From Manihot esculenta (Eukaryota > Streptophyta > Magnoliopsida > Malpighiales > Euphorbiaceae), in the NCBI RefSeq assembly GCF_001659605.2, contig NC_035170.2, positions 868,001-932,000 of the forward strand: a DNA stretch of 64,000 bases, in the 5' to 3' direction. Made by a program: the position numbers and the translations under genes. This document shows, one piece after another, positions 12,601-23,591 of this stretch; the stretch's first letter is position 1; the number at the start of each line of letters is the position of its first letter. The notes under the pieces are model-generated. The model was not told where the DNA came from. It saw only the letters and a program-made list of their open reading frames with translations, and did not search any database.

Positions 12601-14423
12601 CTATAGATCAAATAAATATGTTTGCCCTAAAAAGAATACTTTATACAATTTGTTCTTGGTAAGAATGAGTGAAGGGCTGACACTAAATGATGTGGTAAGT
12701 TATGCAAGTACTTAAAAGCTCAAAACTAAAAAAGAGTGTGAAGGATCCACATAAGTGCAGATAAGCAAAATTTTATGATATTTTAATTTAAATGTCTCCC
12801 CACTCTTTGAAATGCGAAATGATAAAGGGAGATTTACAATTTAGTCCCTGAGTATTGCCATTATTAACAAGTCAATCCCTGTATTTTTAGAAACCTATTA
12901 AAATGTCCTTATCTTTTCTCTCCATCAACAAAATAGTCCTTCCGTCTATTTTTGCCGTTAAAAATATAGTAAAAGACTAAATTACCCCCAATTATTTTCC
13001 TCCTCCTCCTCTTCCTCCTTCCTTTTCTTCTTCATCAATTCTTCCTCCTCCTTCTTCTGCTTCTCCTTCTGCTTCTGCTTCTGCTTCTCCTTTTCTTCTT
13101 CTTCTTCAATATTCTTCTTCTTCTTCTTCTTCTTCTTCTTCTTCTTCTTCAGAGGAGGAGGAAAAAAGAAAAGATAGGAACTATTTCATTGACAAAAAGA
13201 AACGATAAGGATATTTTAATAGATGTGAGAAAAGATAGGGACTATTTTGTTCACAAACAGAAACGATAAGGACGTTTTAATAGATGTGAGAAAAGATAGG
13301 GACTATTTTGTTGACAAACAGAAACGATAAGGACGTTTTAATAGATTTCTAAAAATATAGGGAGAGACGATTTCGTTGACGGAAAAAAACGATGAGGAAG
13401 GACTATTTCGTTGATGGAAAGAAATGATAAGGACGTTTTAATAGATATGAGAAAAGATAGGGACTATTTTATTGACGAAAAAAATGATAAGGACGTTTTA
13501 ATAGATATGGAAAAAGATAAAAAACGTTTTAATAGATTTTTGAAAATGTAAGGACTAACTTGTTAATAATAACAATATCCAAGTACTAAATAAAAGATTT
13601 TATTTGAGGGTAAAATTGGATTTTAAAAATTTTCTCTCTTCTCCTTTATCTAATTTTAACGAAAAAGAGGACGGAATGACTATTTCGTTGACGGAAAGAA
13701 AACATAAGGATATTTTAATAGATTTCTAAAAATGCAGGGATTGACTTGTTAATAATGGCAATATCTAGGGACTAAATTGTAAATCTCCCCATGATAAATT
13801 GGTGTATTTATTAGGGCTTAAAGGGTTCAGTGTATTTCTTATTGATGCTGAGCCTTGGCTTATGATATTCTAATTAATTGTGGATGAAAGTCTAAATAGA
13901 TAATGGTTTAATTTTCTGGATCCAAGTCTTTTGCTTGACATTTTCTCTATATGCTGTGTTGTGCATTTTGCTCGTACAAGGTATTGATATGTTAGAGTTT
14001 AAACTCAAGCAGTCCAGTGAATTAACTTTTCTAAGGGAAGTATTGAGATGGAAATTTAGTACTTACATGGACTTTCCATGTACCATATACCTTTTGGTAT
14101 GATGTAGCACAAGTTGTTTCTCAAAATTTTTAGATTCTAAGATGCTAAGCCTAAGAGCTAGTTTTAGCTCCTTATGATAGCTGAGAGAAAGATGGCCTTA
14201 ATCCAACAGACTTGATGTTACATTATGTTGCATTCACTGTTAAGTTGACAAGGGTATGAATTTCCAAAAGAGCAATGCATTAATACTAGCGCAATGTAAA
14301 TATAAATAGTGAGAAAGTTTATGAACTGATAATTTTTTATCCTTTAATATGATAACAGATGCTGTTGGTTATGGTGACCCTCTAATTGCTGTCTTGCCAT
14401 CATTTCATGGTATCGACAATTGA
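9631..14423 (+). CDS. BADC (biotin/lipoyl attachment domain-containing) protein, plastid ACCase regulator
   Basis: Nine exons join in phase: 9631-9664, 9759-9887, 10006-10073, 11032-11085, 11327-11587, 11686-11748, 12168-12236, 12322-12367 and 14359-14423, giving 262 residues. The N-terminus is Ser-rich and transit-peptide-like. The middle carries N-G-F-E-A-L-V-L-E-V-C-D-E-T-E-V-A-E and a Pro-rich linker (S-P-T-E-P-P-P-I-P), and the C-terminal ~75 residues form a biotinyl-like fold. True BCCP has E-A-M-K-L-M at the hairpin with the biotinylated lysine; here the position reads G-Y-L-D-Q-F-G-T-E-L, with no lysine. That is the hallmark of BADC proteins, which replace BCCP in heteromeric acetyl-CoA carboxylase and lower its activity, so they brake fatty-acid synthesis. 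It lies next to the RER gene as in Arabidopsis At3g56130/At3g56140 (recalled, not checked). Length fits the family. Confidence 0.92.
9678..9697. repeat. (TC)n microsatellite in BADC intron 1
   Basis: A short run of TC dinucleotides (TTTCTCTCTCTCTCTCTCTG) lies 13 bp after the first splice donor. Confidence 0.7.
13010..13150. repeat. CTT/CTTCTG-rich microsatellite
   Basis: Degenerate CTT and CTGCTT repeats become a pure TTC run at 13110-13148. They lie inside the inverted-repeat element. Confidence 0.75.
13195..13560. repeat. ~61-bp tandem repeats inside the intronic element
   Basis: The phrase AAGGACGTTTTAATAGAT recurs about five times at roughly 60 bp spacing, each followed by a version of GAAAAGATAGGGACTATTTT and AAACGATAAGGAC. 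Copies near the left are nearly identical; those to the right are degraded. A sub-terminal copy of the element end (GGACTAACTTGTTAATAA) near 13551 shows that the end itself was duplicated internally. Confidence 0.75.
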
Positions 14424-16463
14424 GCTTCCTGTCCTTTCTCTGGATGTTGACAGTATTCTTGGAAAGTACTGAAGTAATTCAGATTGTCTTCCTTAGTTCT
14501 TTTGATCTTTCCAACCTCTGCCTTCTGATTGTGCAATAGAAGACGTACATTTGTGGTGAATGGCGACACTTGGCTTTTCTGGTCAGTTTCATTGACTTGC
14601 ATATCCGGAAGAATAACTGGTTAAGCATTATGGTTTGAGATGTTTTAATATTTTGCATTAGTTATTATTATTATTACTCATATACTAGTGAAGCTATAGA
14701 TATCTGTTCCTTCTTGAGGCAGATTTGTTTTCTTAAAAACCTTAATTTTCCTTGAAACGCGCATTTGGGCCATTTGTGACAATAAATTGATGCATTTTTC
14801 TCTTTTATTTAATAAAAATTGTACCTTAAATTCGTTTTATGATTTTCATTCCCGCCATTAATTCTGTGGCAATTCATCCCTATAGCCATCGCTTTGGGTT
14901 AGTATTTTCTACTTGTCAAAATAGTGAAAAATGAAGAGCTGCGAGAGAGTTATTGTGTCAGGTTTTCGTGAATATATACGTTAAGATTTGAAAGTGAAGG
15001 GAAGCCGTAGAAATTAACATCTTATAACCCAAGATATGAGAAACTGAACGGCAGATTGGCTCGCAATGTAGCGGTTATTGATGCAAACAAAAATTTTCAA
15101 AGATGGAAGAAATAGATAAACAGGGATTGGGAGAAGAAATTCTCGCTGGAACTCACAATTCTTTCGTTCAATTGATTATGTGCGTACATTTCATTATCTG
15201 ATTACAGGCGTATATAGCTATTACAACTTGTATTTCTGACCTTCCCAGAAGCTCTATGACAACTTCTCTAGCTGTTATAAGAAACTCCCCATGTAATTGT
15301 TACCGGCAAAAAAAGAAAACGTTCCACACTCACTTGCATCCTGTATGTGAGACACTAAATTTCCCTTTTATTCTATATATTAGAACTGCATCGTATCAGT
15401 TACCCATGGCAATGATTAAGGAGATTTCTAATGAGAGATAATTTACTTAGTATAACCATTTGATATTGATTATTGATGATCTGATATCTAGAGAATATCG
15501 TTTACGATACGTGTGTGAGAGCTTCAAAAAATTAAGAAAATGGTCCCTTTTTCCCCTTTTATTCTTTTCTTTTGGTTTGTTAGTGACGTTTTATGGCCTC
15601 TCTGTGACACTCGTCTCTGTCGGATAGGTCCGTACGTATAGTATTGTCAGTCATCTTATCTATGTCAGGCGGCCATTTAATTTTTCTCATAACGTATGCA
15701 AATAGTGCTACGAAGGAACGGTGCCTGCTCATTTCTCCTCATGTCCTATCACCAGATCGGCTTTCTTCTTACCGGGCTTGGACTCGTGGACGACCGGCCT
15801 GGTATGCGTGTCGGAGCTCAGATCGAAACCGCTGAGCAGGCCTGTTTAAGGGCGTTTCGAACTCAATACCTGATCTGCTTTTATGGAATCTGACTTAGCT
15901 CAAGCGGATATGAGACTCAACGGTTATTAATTATGATGAAATTCGAATAAAATTGACTATAATTAATCGTCATAATAATTGTATTATGTATCTTTAAGGA
16001 GTTAAAAGAGATAGTTTCATAAGAAAACTTAAAAATTTTGTATAAATTTTAACGTGAGTATCAAAATAATTACTTGAGGAGAATATAATAAAAGAAAAAG
16101 AGAATAGAGAATTATATATATATATATATATATAGCGAATTGCACAAAATTAAATTGAATTAAATGCATGTTATACTAATAAATTCTATGTGAGATAAAT
16201 TAGAAGTGATTCTTTGATTTTCTTTTTTTCAAAAGCTTCAAAATGTTAAAGCAACATCCTCATCAAAAGAACTATAATTTCATTTGAATAGGTGGAACTT
16301 TAAAATAAATTATTTAAACATAATAATTGAATTTCAATATTTAATAAAGCATTCATTAGCAATCATAAAATGGCAATCCTTATTCTAGAATAGAAATTGG
16401 AGAACATCAAGTTGTAATTATCTTTAATAATGATAATGTGGGAAACTTAAATCAAATACCTAA
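14424..16463. other. Intergenic region with a GC-richer island, possible LTR debris
   Basis: No reliable gene is seen. 15000-15300 has retroelement-LTR-like composition. 15600-15900 is noticeably GC-richer than its surroundings (CGG-rich; GACCGGCC, GGAGCTCAGATCGAAACC) and ends abruptly in AT-rich DNA. That looks like a fragment of a gypsy-type LTR, but no partner copy in this window proves it. A (TA)n run sits at 16112-16134. Confidence 0.35.
16112..16134. repeat. (TA)n microsatellite
   Basis: An uninterrupted AT dinucleotide run of about 22 bp follows AGAGAATT and precedes AGCGAATTG. Confidence 0.85.
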
Positions 16464-18452
16464 TTAAGCTATAGGAAGATGAAGATTTTCTCTAAATTCC
16501 AACCTCCTAGTTTCACTATGAAATGTTCTATATTTATTAGGCCAATAAGTTAACCAAATCCACCCTTTAATCTCCCACTCCATTGTTTCCCCTATAGCAC
16601 TTTTGTCAACTTTCCACCTTATCCCATTTCCATACTCATCCTTTGCAAACACAACTCCTCCTTGCCTGTTGAAAGGTCTATGAGCACTTGAATATCTATC
16701 TTTAAACCAAGCTCTAGGGTTTATCAAAGCCAACTTTGAAGGTTTTGAAGAGGACACCTCCCTTCCATCCATAGTATCATGAAGAAACCAATTCAATATT
16801 GCACTATACCCATGAACTGATTCCTCAAATTTCCATGGTTTCAAGCTTGTAGATACTGTCTCTCCAACTGATAGCTTTAGCCCCAACAAAGAACTAGGAG
16901 GATCAAATGAAGTTTCCAGGCTCTTTTCTAGTTCAATCTCTCTTGTTGGGTTGTCTGATGATTTGCTGACCGAAACACTTATCATGTTGGTTTGGAGAAT
17001 TGGAGTTAGATGTAGTGATATTCTTGAAGGAAAATGCTTCTCTTCAGTTCCGACTCCTCGTTCTTTTATGAGAGTTGCATTCACCAGCCGGACTATGTCA
17101 CACCTATATGATCAATTTCATCAATGGAAGCTCGAGATATTGTAATAACTTCATGTATAATTATCAAGAATTCAGACAAGTCTAACTTAATTTCTAAAAA
17201 CTAGAAGATTGCCCAAATTGTTATAAAACAACCTAGTCGATATAGGATACTTAACCGACTCTCTCCGCAAATTATTAGCTGAAATCGAAGTGCCATGTTA
17301 ATATATAACAAATTAGTTATAGGGAGCGGTTCTTAAGTAGACCTAATTTATATGAACCCATATTGTAAATGTAGGGATTTCACGTAGTTCCTACTATTAT
17401 AATACACTAAATGTGCTGGCTGTCAATATATAACTAGTTTGCCGTAAGTTGACGTGGAACATCGGTTTCATCCAATAATTTCTCTACTTCCTCATGCTCA
17501 GAGCTGGACATCTGGAGCATGAATTATATATTTATGCGAGGTCCAGGCTATAGTACCATGTTAAAATTTTGGAGAAAACAGTTTGATTAATGAGAAGTTC
17601 ATACCTTAAATTATCTATGGCCACAAGCACATCAACCCATTTCTCTTGAATGATGACTCTGTAATTGAACTGGATCACCCCTTCAAGTTGATGGTGTTTA
17701 AGTGAAAAAAGCAGTCTTTCATCAGGTGAAGAATTATTTGAACTCTCAACATCCATGGAGATAATAGGACAATACAAATGAACTTTCCAAAGCTCAAATG
17801 TTGAAAGTGAGTAAGAAAACAGTGGTGAAGGAGTATTGAAAGTTGTATTATTAGCTTGACGCTCTTGAATCCAATTGGTAATAGCAAGATTTATTGAACG
17901 CATCCATTGCTCTTCTAGATTAGATCCTATAGTTTTCATAAGCAATTCTGATGCTTCTCTTAGCTGAGGATTAGTAAGTTGACTCTTGAGATTAGCAAGA
18001 CATATGGACCTCAGATTAGCAGGAGCTTCATAGATGCAAATGAGAAATGAAAGAGTGAAGGACACAAGATTAAAGATGTGCTTAAAGTTGGGAACAGAAT
18101 CCAACAACTTGGGTACTTTGATGGAAGATCTACACTTGTTTGAACAATAACTAAGAACAGCTTCAATAAGGTTGACTAAAAGGCAAGAAATTGTCTCATC
18201 ATCTAGCAAGTTGGAGGATCTGGGATTGGTCTTAATGGGTTTTGAAGTCCAAAGAGAGATGGGGAGATTGAAGTCTGCAACTATGGAGAAGGAAACAGTA
18301 GGAGAGAGAAGGTCCTTGATCACAGAAAGATTGAGAGATGGTTGAGATGAAGAAGAACATAAGCAAGTGGACATGGAATTTTCTTTCCATTGAGAAAGTG
18401 GAGGAAGTTTCTGAATCCAAGAAAATATATCAGGATAGCAACAGGAAGCCAT
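16464..18452 (-). CDS. Conserved plant protein of unknown function
   Basis: There are two exons, 18452-17605 and 17103-16464, joined through AG|GTATG...TATAG|G, giving 495 residues. The ATG gives M-A-S-C-C-Y-P-D-I-F-S-W-I-Q. I recognise the C-terminal half as strongly conserved among land plants (H-F-P-S-R-I-S-L-H-L-T-P, N-P-R-A-W-F-K-D-R-Y-S-S, W-E-I-K-G-W-I-W-L-T-Y-W-P-N) but know no biochemical role. There is no signal peptide, membrane helix or named catalytic motif. By position between the RER/BADC pair and a PRA1 gene it may correspond to Arabidopsis At2g40390, which as I recall lies between RER5 (At2g40400) and PRA1.B2 (At2g40380). That link is inference from gene order only. Confidence 0.82.
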
Positions 18453-21400
18453 TGAAGCAAAGCTAATTAAGATGAGCTATGTGTAGTGCTTCTCTCTTTT
18501 AAGGAATTAATGAAGGGAAACTCTTGATATTTAAAGATTTGTTGATGATTGATTAAGGGAAATAAAGATGAGATTCTAGTACCAAACTCTCGAAGTTTGT
18601 TTGGTACCTAGGAAAATCTTAAGTGGGGTCTTGGATTCAACAACCTTACTCACAATCCTTAAATTAAAAACCAAAGTTCAAAATAAAAAAGAAAGAAAGA
18701 AAGAAGAAGCTGAGATTCTTGTAGGGAAGAGAAATGTCAAAAAGTGAAGCAAACAAAGACTAGCAAATGATTTACTTTAGCATCAAAATCTTTTGACATT
18801 TGCGCAAAACTAGATTATCTATATGTTTCACAAAAAAATTTAATAAATTTAAAAATTTATTCATTGTAATCTTCATATATAATATAAATATATATATCAT
18901 AATCATTAATATAATGATTCAAATAAAATTTTTGTGGCCAATCTAACTTGATACTATAACTTCGTAAATTTAAATTTTCACTTGCTATTAAAAAAATATT
19001 ATATATATATAATAATTATATTTAATTATATTTTTAATTAGTTTCTTTTGAGAAATTTTTAAACAAATTTGTAGTTAATAAATAATATAGATTTAACAAA
19101 AAAAAAAGAATTGAAAAGGAATATCAAATGAGCAAGGGATGGGAGGGAATAGGTTCCATTAGGAGCTTTTTGAAAAGAAACGTGAGATATTAGGCCGATT
19201 TATCCTTATCTAAAAGCCTGCTCCGAAAAGCTAGATGCAGTTTGATAAACTTTTTGAGATAAATGAATGTGCATAGCTTGTGGAAGTGGTAAGAAGAAGA
19301 ATAAGGGTAAAAAAAAAAAGACAAATTTATAATATAATAAAAAAGGGTAGCTAAGAATAAATGAATCAGATATGAAAGAAAAGCAAAGCGTGAAGGAAAC
19401 AAAACATATATTTTTACTCTTTGTATGTGAATCAAAATGCTTTACAAATCTCATCTCTTTGCCTAAAATTCTTTATTTGGCAAAATCATTAATATGCAAG
19501 AAATTGATTAAATATAAAAAATTTAATTGCAAGTGCAACTATAATTTGGAAGAAATTTTATGAAAAGAACCTTGATACAGAAAGCATCTGATGATTTGGA
19601 ATTAAGGAAAAGCGTGCTCCATACATAAATGTTTTGAGTAGGGAATTAAGGAAGTAATGACTAGAATCTAGGTAATTAAGATAGTATAGTTATTTTTCAC
19701 GTATTTTCAAAACAGAGAAAATGAGTAAAGTTTCAAGTTATTTATTTTTATCATGAAAATAGATATGATATATGACAAAAATCTGAATTTAATAGCTAAA
19801 TATACATGGGAGAGATATTACAAAACATTTTCAATAATTTTTCTTATAGTTGTAGTTCCATAGTTAGCTTAAAAACGTAATTTAAAAATAGTTTATTTAA
19901 TTGATAAATATGTAAATTTTTCTTTCTTAAAAATCAATATTCAATATTTGAATGACAGTCTTTTAAGGTAACATGAGATTTTCAAGATTTAAGATCTTTA
20001 ATTCATGTTTGTTGGAAAATAATAGATTTTTATGATACTCATATGTCACGTAAATAAATACTATTAATAAAAAAATCTAAAATTTATAGCTGTTTTATAA
20101 TTCAATTTAATATTTTAAAAATTAATAGAATTTAACTTATTGCTAAATATTTTCAGCAGGTCTGGTGTAAAGACCACAATTTTAGCTTTTTTCTATTTAT
20201 TATTAATTTCAATAAAAATTACAAGCTATTTTATATTTATTAATTTCTTATTTTTTAAATATCAATTACGATAAATTTCACTATATTCGATATAAGAAAC
20301 TATATCAATATAATAAAAAATATAAATTATAATTTTATTATTTATAATCGTACTATTAATTTTATGTTATTACTTAACTGTATAAGTCAGTTTGAAGATA
20401 TAAATATAGAAATTATATTAAAAATAAATATTATTAAGATTTAAAAAATTAAAAAAACTAAAATTAAAAAATAAAAAGAAATAAAAAGAATTAAGAGAAT
20501 TAAAATTAAAAAAATAGAAAGAAATTTCATTATAATTTCTTGTACCAAACCGGTGACAGTGATGTATAATAATGGAATTTTAAAAATTAAATAATAAAAA
20601 AATAAATTTAGAGATTTTCAATTGAATTATATAAATTTTTAAAATTTTAGATTAAATTATAGAATAGTTAAAAATTTTAAATTTTTTATATCAATACAAT
20701 TTATCTACATGACATATGAATATAATAAAATAATCTAACAAAACACATTTTTCTTAATTTAAATTTTAAATTTAAATATAATTGCAATAAAATTTATAAT
20801 TTAAAATAATTTTATTAACTTTTAAAATAGTGAAAAATTTTAAAATTTTCATATATATAGTTTTTTTTTTTCATAAAGCTTTTAGAGATTTTACAATTAG
20901 TATTTTCGAATAAATTATTATTTACTTCTTACATATTATAATTATTACAACTTCAATCCTTTAGTTTTTTTTATCATTCACAAGTTCATTTGTTAGCCTT
21001 ATCTTTTCTGTTAGCTTTATCACTTTATCCCTTACCTTCTTTCTTCCAAATAAAAGAGAGATAAAGAGAGAGGGGATACAAAAGGATCAGTATAAGAAAT
21101 TATAATTAATTTAGGACGAATATATAAGAGAAACCTAAATGAGCGACAGAACCAAATGCAAAATAGCCTAATTCACAAAATACAGACCAATTTGTACTAC
21201 GGGGTAACACCTATTAATTGAATCAAAATAAATCTCAATCTGTATATTAAAAAATTATCAATTTTCAATGTTGGTCATGAAAATGAAATGCATGACATAA
21301 ATTAGAGAATCAACCTAATTACTACTTATTTGGTGATGGATGCTTACATCTTTGTTATGGTGCAGAAGGTGCAAGTCGATAGATTGCAAAGAATACCGAG

Positions 21401-22949
21401 GTATGACTTCTGCGTGATGTCCTTGTTTGAACTCGGTCTAACTTATCTATAAGGTGTCTATTTTAGTAAATACAACATTATGGGAAAAGTTGATAAAACC
21501 ATTCATAGCAGTTTCTCCATCATCGATGTTTAACGAACAACAGTGGGCAAATTTCTTTACCAGACAGTTTTTCATATTGAACTGCTTTTATATCAATGGG
21601 TAGTGGTAAGGCTACCACATTAGTTTTAAAGTCATTTTTAGAGCCGCAAGGTCTCGAGTTCAAATCTTTCTCGAGCTCAAATCTTAAAATCAACCCGTCT
21701 ATTCCTATCAACCTAACCCATTCGATCCATTCCACTCATAAGATCTATGAACTTGTTACGTAGACTTACATCAACCACAGATGAAAACCTGCTAAACAAG
21801 CAGCAGATACGTGGTCCAGTCATTGCAGTCAAATTGAAGAAAATAAGTCCCTCAAGCATATAATCTCTTGTAGCCACATTTAACTGTAAAGTCATATTCC
21901 ATACCAAAAGATGGGGCATCCACCAGACTACCAGCTACCATGATTGTGCCACAGTTAAAATTATACCAGAGGAAGTGTTTCTTCCAAGCAAGTTAATGTC
22001 CATTGGCAGTTGACTATGCATACCCAAATCATACTATTTCTAATGCAATAGAAATAGAATGTTAACGTCCTGTTCAAGTTATACAAGTGCACGTATTACC
22101 TAGTAAAAGAGAGAATATAAATATGTAAAACTTTTCTCAATTACATTTCTAAGAAACATGCTGCTTAAATTTAAAATACTCTAGATCAACCGACACAACT
22201 TTCTAATTACCATGGAACAAAAACACCAATTTGAATGCATTAACATGATGACCCGAAACAAGCTGTCCCATAATCAAAGTATTAAAGCTGGCATCTACCT
22301 CCAAAATTTATCAAATTATCTCTCTAATTTCCACTGGACTTGTCAAGCAATATTTCAACACACAGTAGATCCAGGCGGAGTCATGTACAGCTTATTCAAA
22401 TAACTATTGCAATTACGTGAATATATTTCAATATCATCAAGCATACGTTTCAAATCCATAGAAACCCAGCAAAGGTGCAACATTTGAGCAAAACACAGTT
22501 GGGACAAGTTAATATTTTTCACCACAGTTCAATAGACACAATAGAAACACACACACAAACTAAAAACCAGATTACCCAATTTATGATCCAAATTCTAAAA
22601 CTAGAACACTGTCCTCTCATGGTCTCTTGCACTAACATAGCAACATCTTATTCAACATAAAATGGTCTTGTTAAGACCTAAAAACAAAGATAAAATGCAA
22701 ATAAACTGAACTCAAATAATGCAATATCCAGATCAATCAAACATTTTAGCATACAGTTGAAAATCAATTCCGAGATAATCATGATCAATTAATAAGATCT
22801 AAGATCGCACCAAATCTTAGAATAATCTACAAAACTGTAAACCATTTGCTTTTAGATCAGAGAAAAAAATTTGAATCTTCACCCCTTACAAGAAATATAC
22901 TAAAAAACACTAATCAAAAGTGGGATGCCGTACAGTCGAGGGATCGGCA
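18453..22949. other. AT-rich intergenic region
   Basis: No gene can be supported. Open frames at 19190-19563 and 21520-21919 are low-complexity or AT-driven. A tRNA-like SINE candidate lies at 21590-21740. The last few hundred bases before 22949 are probably the 3' UTR of the PRA1 gene. Confidence 0.6.
21590..21740 (+). mobile_element. Possible tRNA-derived SINE head
   Basis: An A-box-like TGGGTAGTGGTAAGG (21597-21611) and a B-box-like GAGTTCAAATC (21656-21666) are spaced about 44 bp apart, as in a tRNA-type RNA polymerase III promoter. The sequence between them does not fold as a complete tRNA that I can recognise, so a SINE or tRNA pseudogene is more likely than a working tRNA. Ends are approximate. 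Confidence 0.4.
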
Positions 22950-23591
22950 TCACACGCGGGAGGCAACGGCAGGAGCTGCGGCGGCGGCAGCTGAAGAAGC
23001 GGCACCACCGAGGAAGGAAAGGAATCCAGCGTTTGCAGGCTCTTGATCATCCAGAAACAGATCCTCAGGGACCCTAAATGCACCGTGAGCACACACGATA
23101 GCCAATCCAACCATCAAAGCAGATATCAGGAGGGATCCAACGCTGGTCAAAAACACCACCACAATCGTCAACACCACCAAGACACCTAGGGTTTCACGAT
23201 CTGAGAAGGTTCGACCAAGAATGACGACAGGCTGATCCGACGGTCGAAAGAGGTAGAGAAAGATCCAACCGCCAAGGAGGCAAAGAAGGACAAGGAGAGA
23301 GAAAGGATGAGACAAGAGGGAGAAAGCGAGTACAACTGCGATGAAGGAAATATAATTGACTTTAAAATAAGAGAGATTTTTCCGGATCCGTGATGCGGCT
23401 TCTGAGAGCGAATCGGGTCTAGCCATGGAGCTCCGGTCAATGAGCTCATACCAAGGGCGGCGCTGAGATAAGCCATGGCGGATCGAGGAGGAAAGGCGAG
23501 AGATGAAGGCGCGGAAGGCGGGGGTGGCGATTGGAGGTTGGGATTGAGATTGCGACTGGGGACTTGAGATCGGGATTGCTGGAGCGGCCAT
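22950..23591 (-). CDS. PRA1 family protein, B clade (prenylated Rab acceptor)
   Basis: One uninterrupted frame of 213 residues. The N-terminal 40 residues are Ser/Gln/Pro-rich. Then come R-P-W-Y-E-L-I-D-R and the PRA1 core N-L-S-Y-F-K-V-N-Y, followed by two hydrophobic hairpins at about 81-115 and 130-172 and a C-terminal D-x-F-L-D-D-like acidic stretch. PRA1 proteins sit in ER/Golgi/endosomal membranes and help Rab GTPases and cargo traffic. Lack of introns and length are normal for plant PRA1.B. The Ala run near the C-terminus (S-S-A-A-A-A-A-A) is GC-rich, unlike the surrounding spacer. Assignment to clade B rests on sequence style and on its neighbours. Confidence 0.93.
   Translation of the reverse strand: MAAPAIPISSPQSQSQSQPPIATPAFRAFISRLSSSIRHGLSQRRPWYELIDRSSMARPDSLSEAASRIRKNLSYFKVNYISFIAVVLAFSLLSHPFSLLVLLCLLGGWIFLYLFRPSDQPVVILGRTFSDRETLGVLVVLTIVVVFLTSVGSLLISALMVGLAIVCAHGAFRVPEDLFLDDQEPANAGFLSFLGGAASSAAAAAAPAVASRV

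Larger units (their letters stand above)
12827..13789. mobile_element. Inverted-repeat (MITE-like, probably Mutator-type) element in BADC intron 8
   Basis: The two ends are inverted copies: GGGAGATTTACAATTTAGTC at the left and its complement at the right. Similarity continues inward for roughly 150 bp. The flanks are AATGATAAA (12818-12826) and CATGATAAA (13790-13798), a 9-bp target duplication with one mismatch, which is the Mutator-like signature; an exact 8-bp reading is also possible. The inside holds a CTT-rich microsatellite (13010-13150) and a block of ~61-bp tandem units. No transposase is encoded, so it is non-autonomous. It sits on the sense strand of an intron of an otherwise intact gene. 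Confidence 0.8.

Noticed and set aside
13195..13560. Regularly spaced ~61-bp repeats considered as a CRISPR array
   Set aside because: This is a plant nuclear intron. The units are contiguous tandem repeats with no unique spacers, inside a transposon.
22846..23476. Other frames over the PRA1 gene
   Set aside because: Only the 22950-23591 minus frame gives the PRA1 motifs and paired hydrophobic hairpins.
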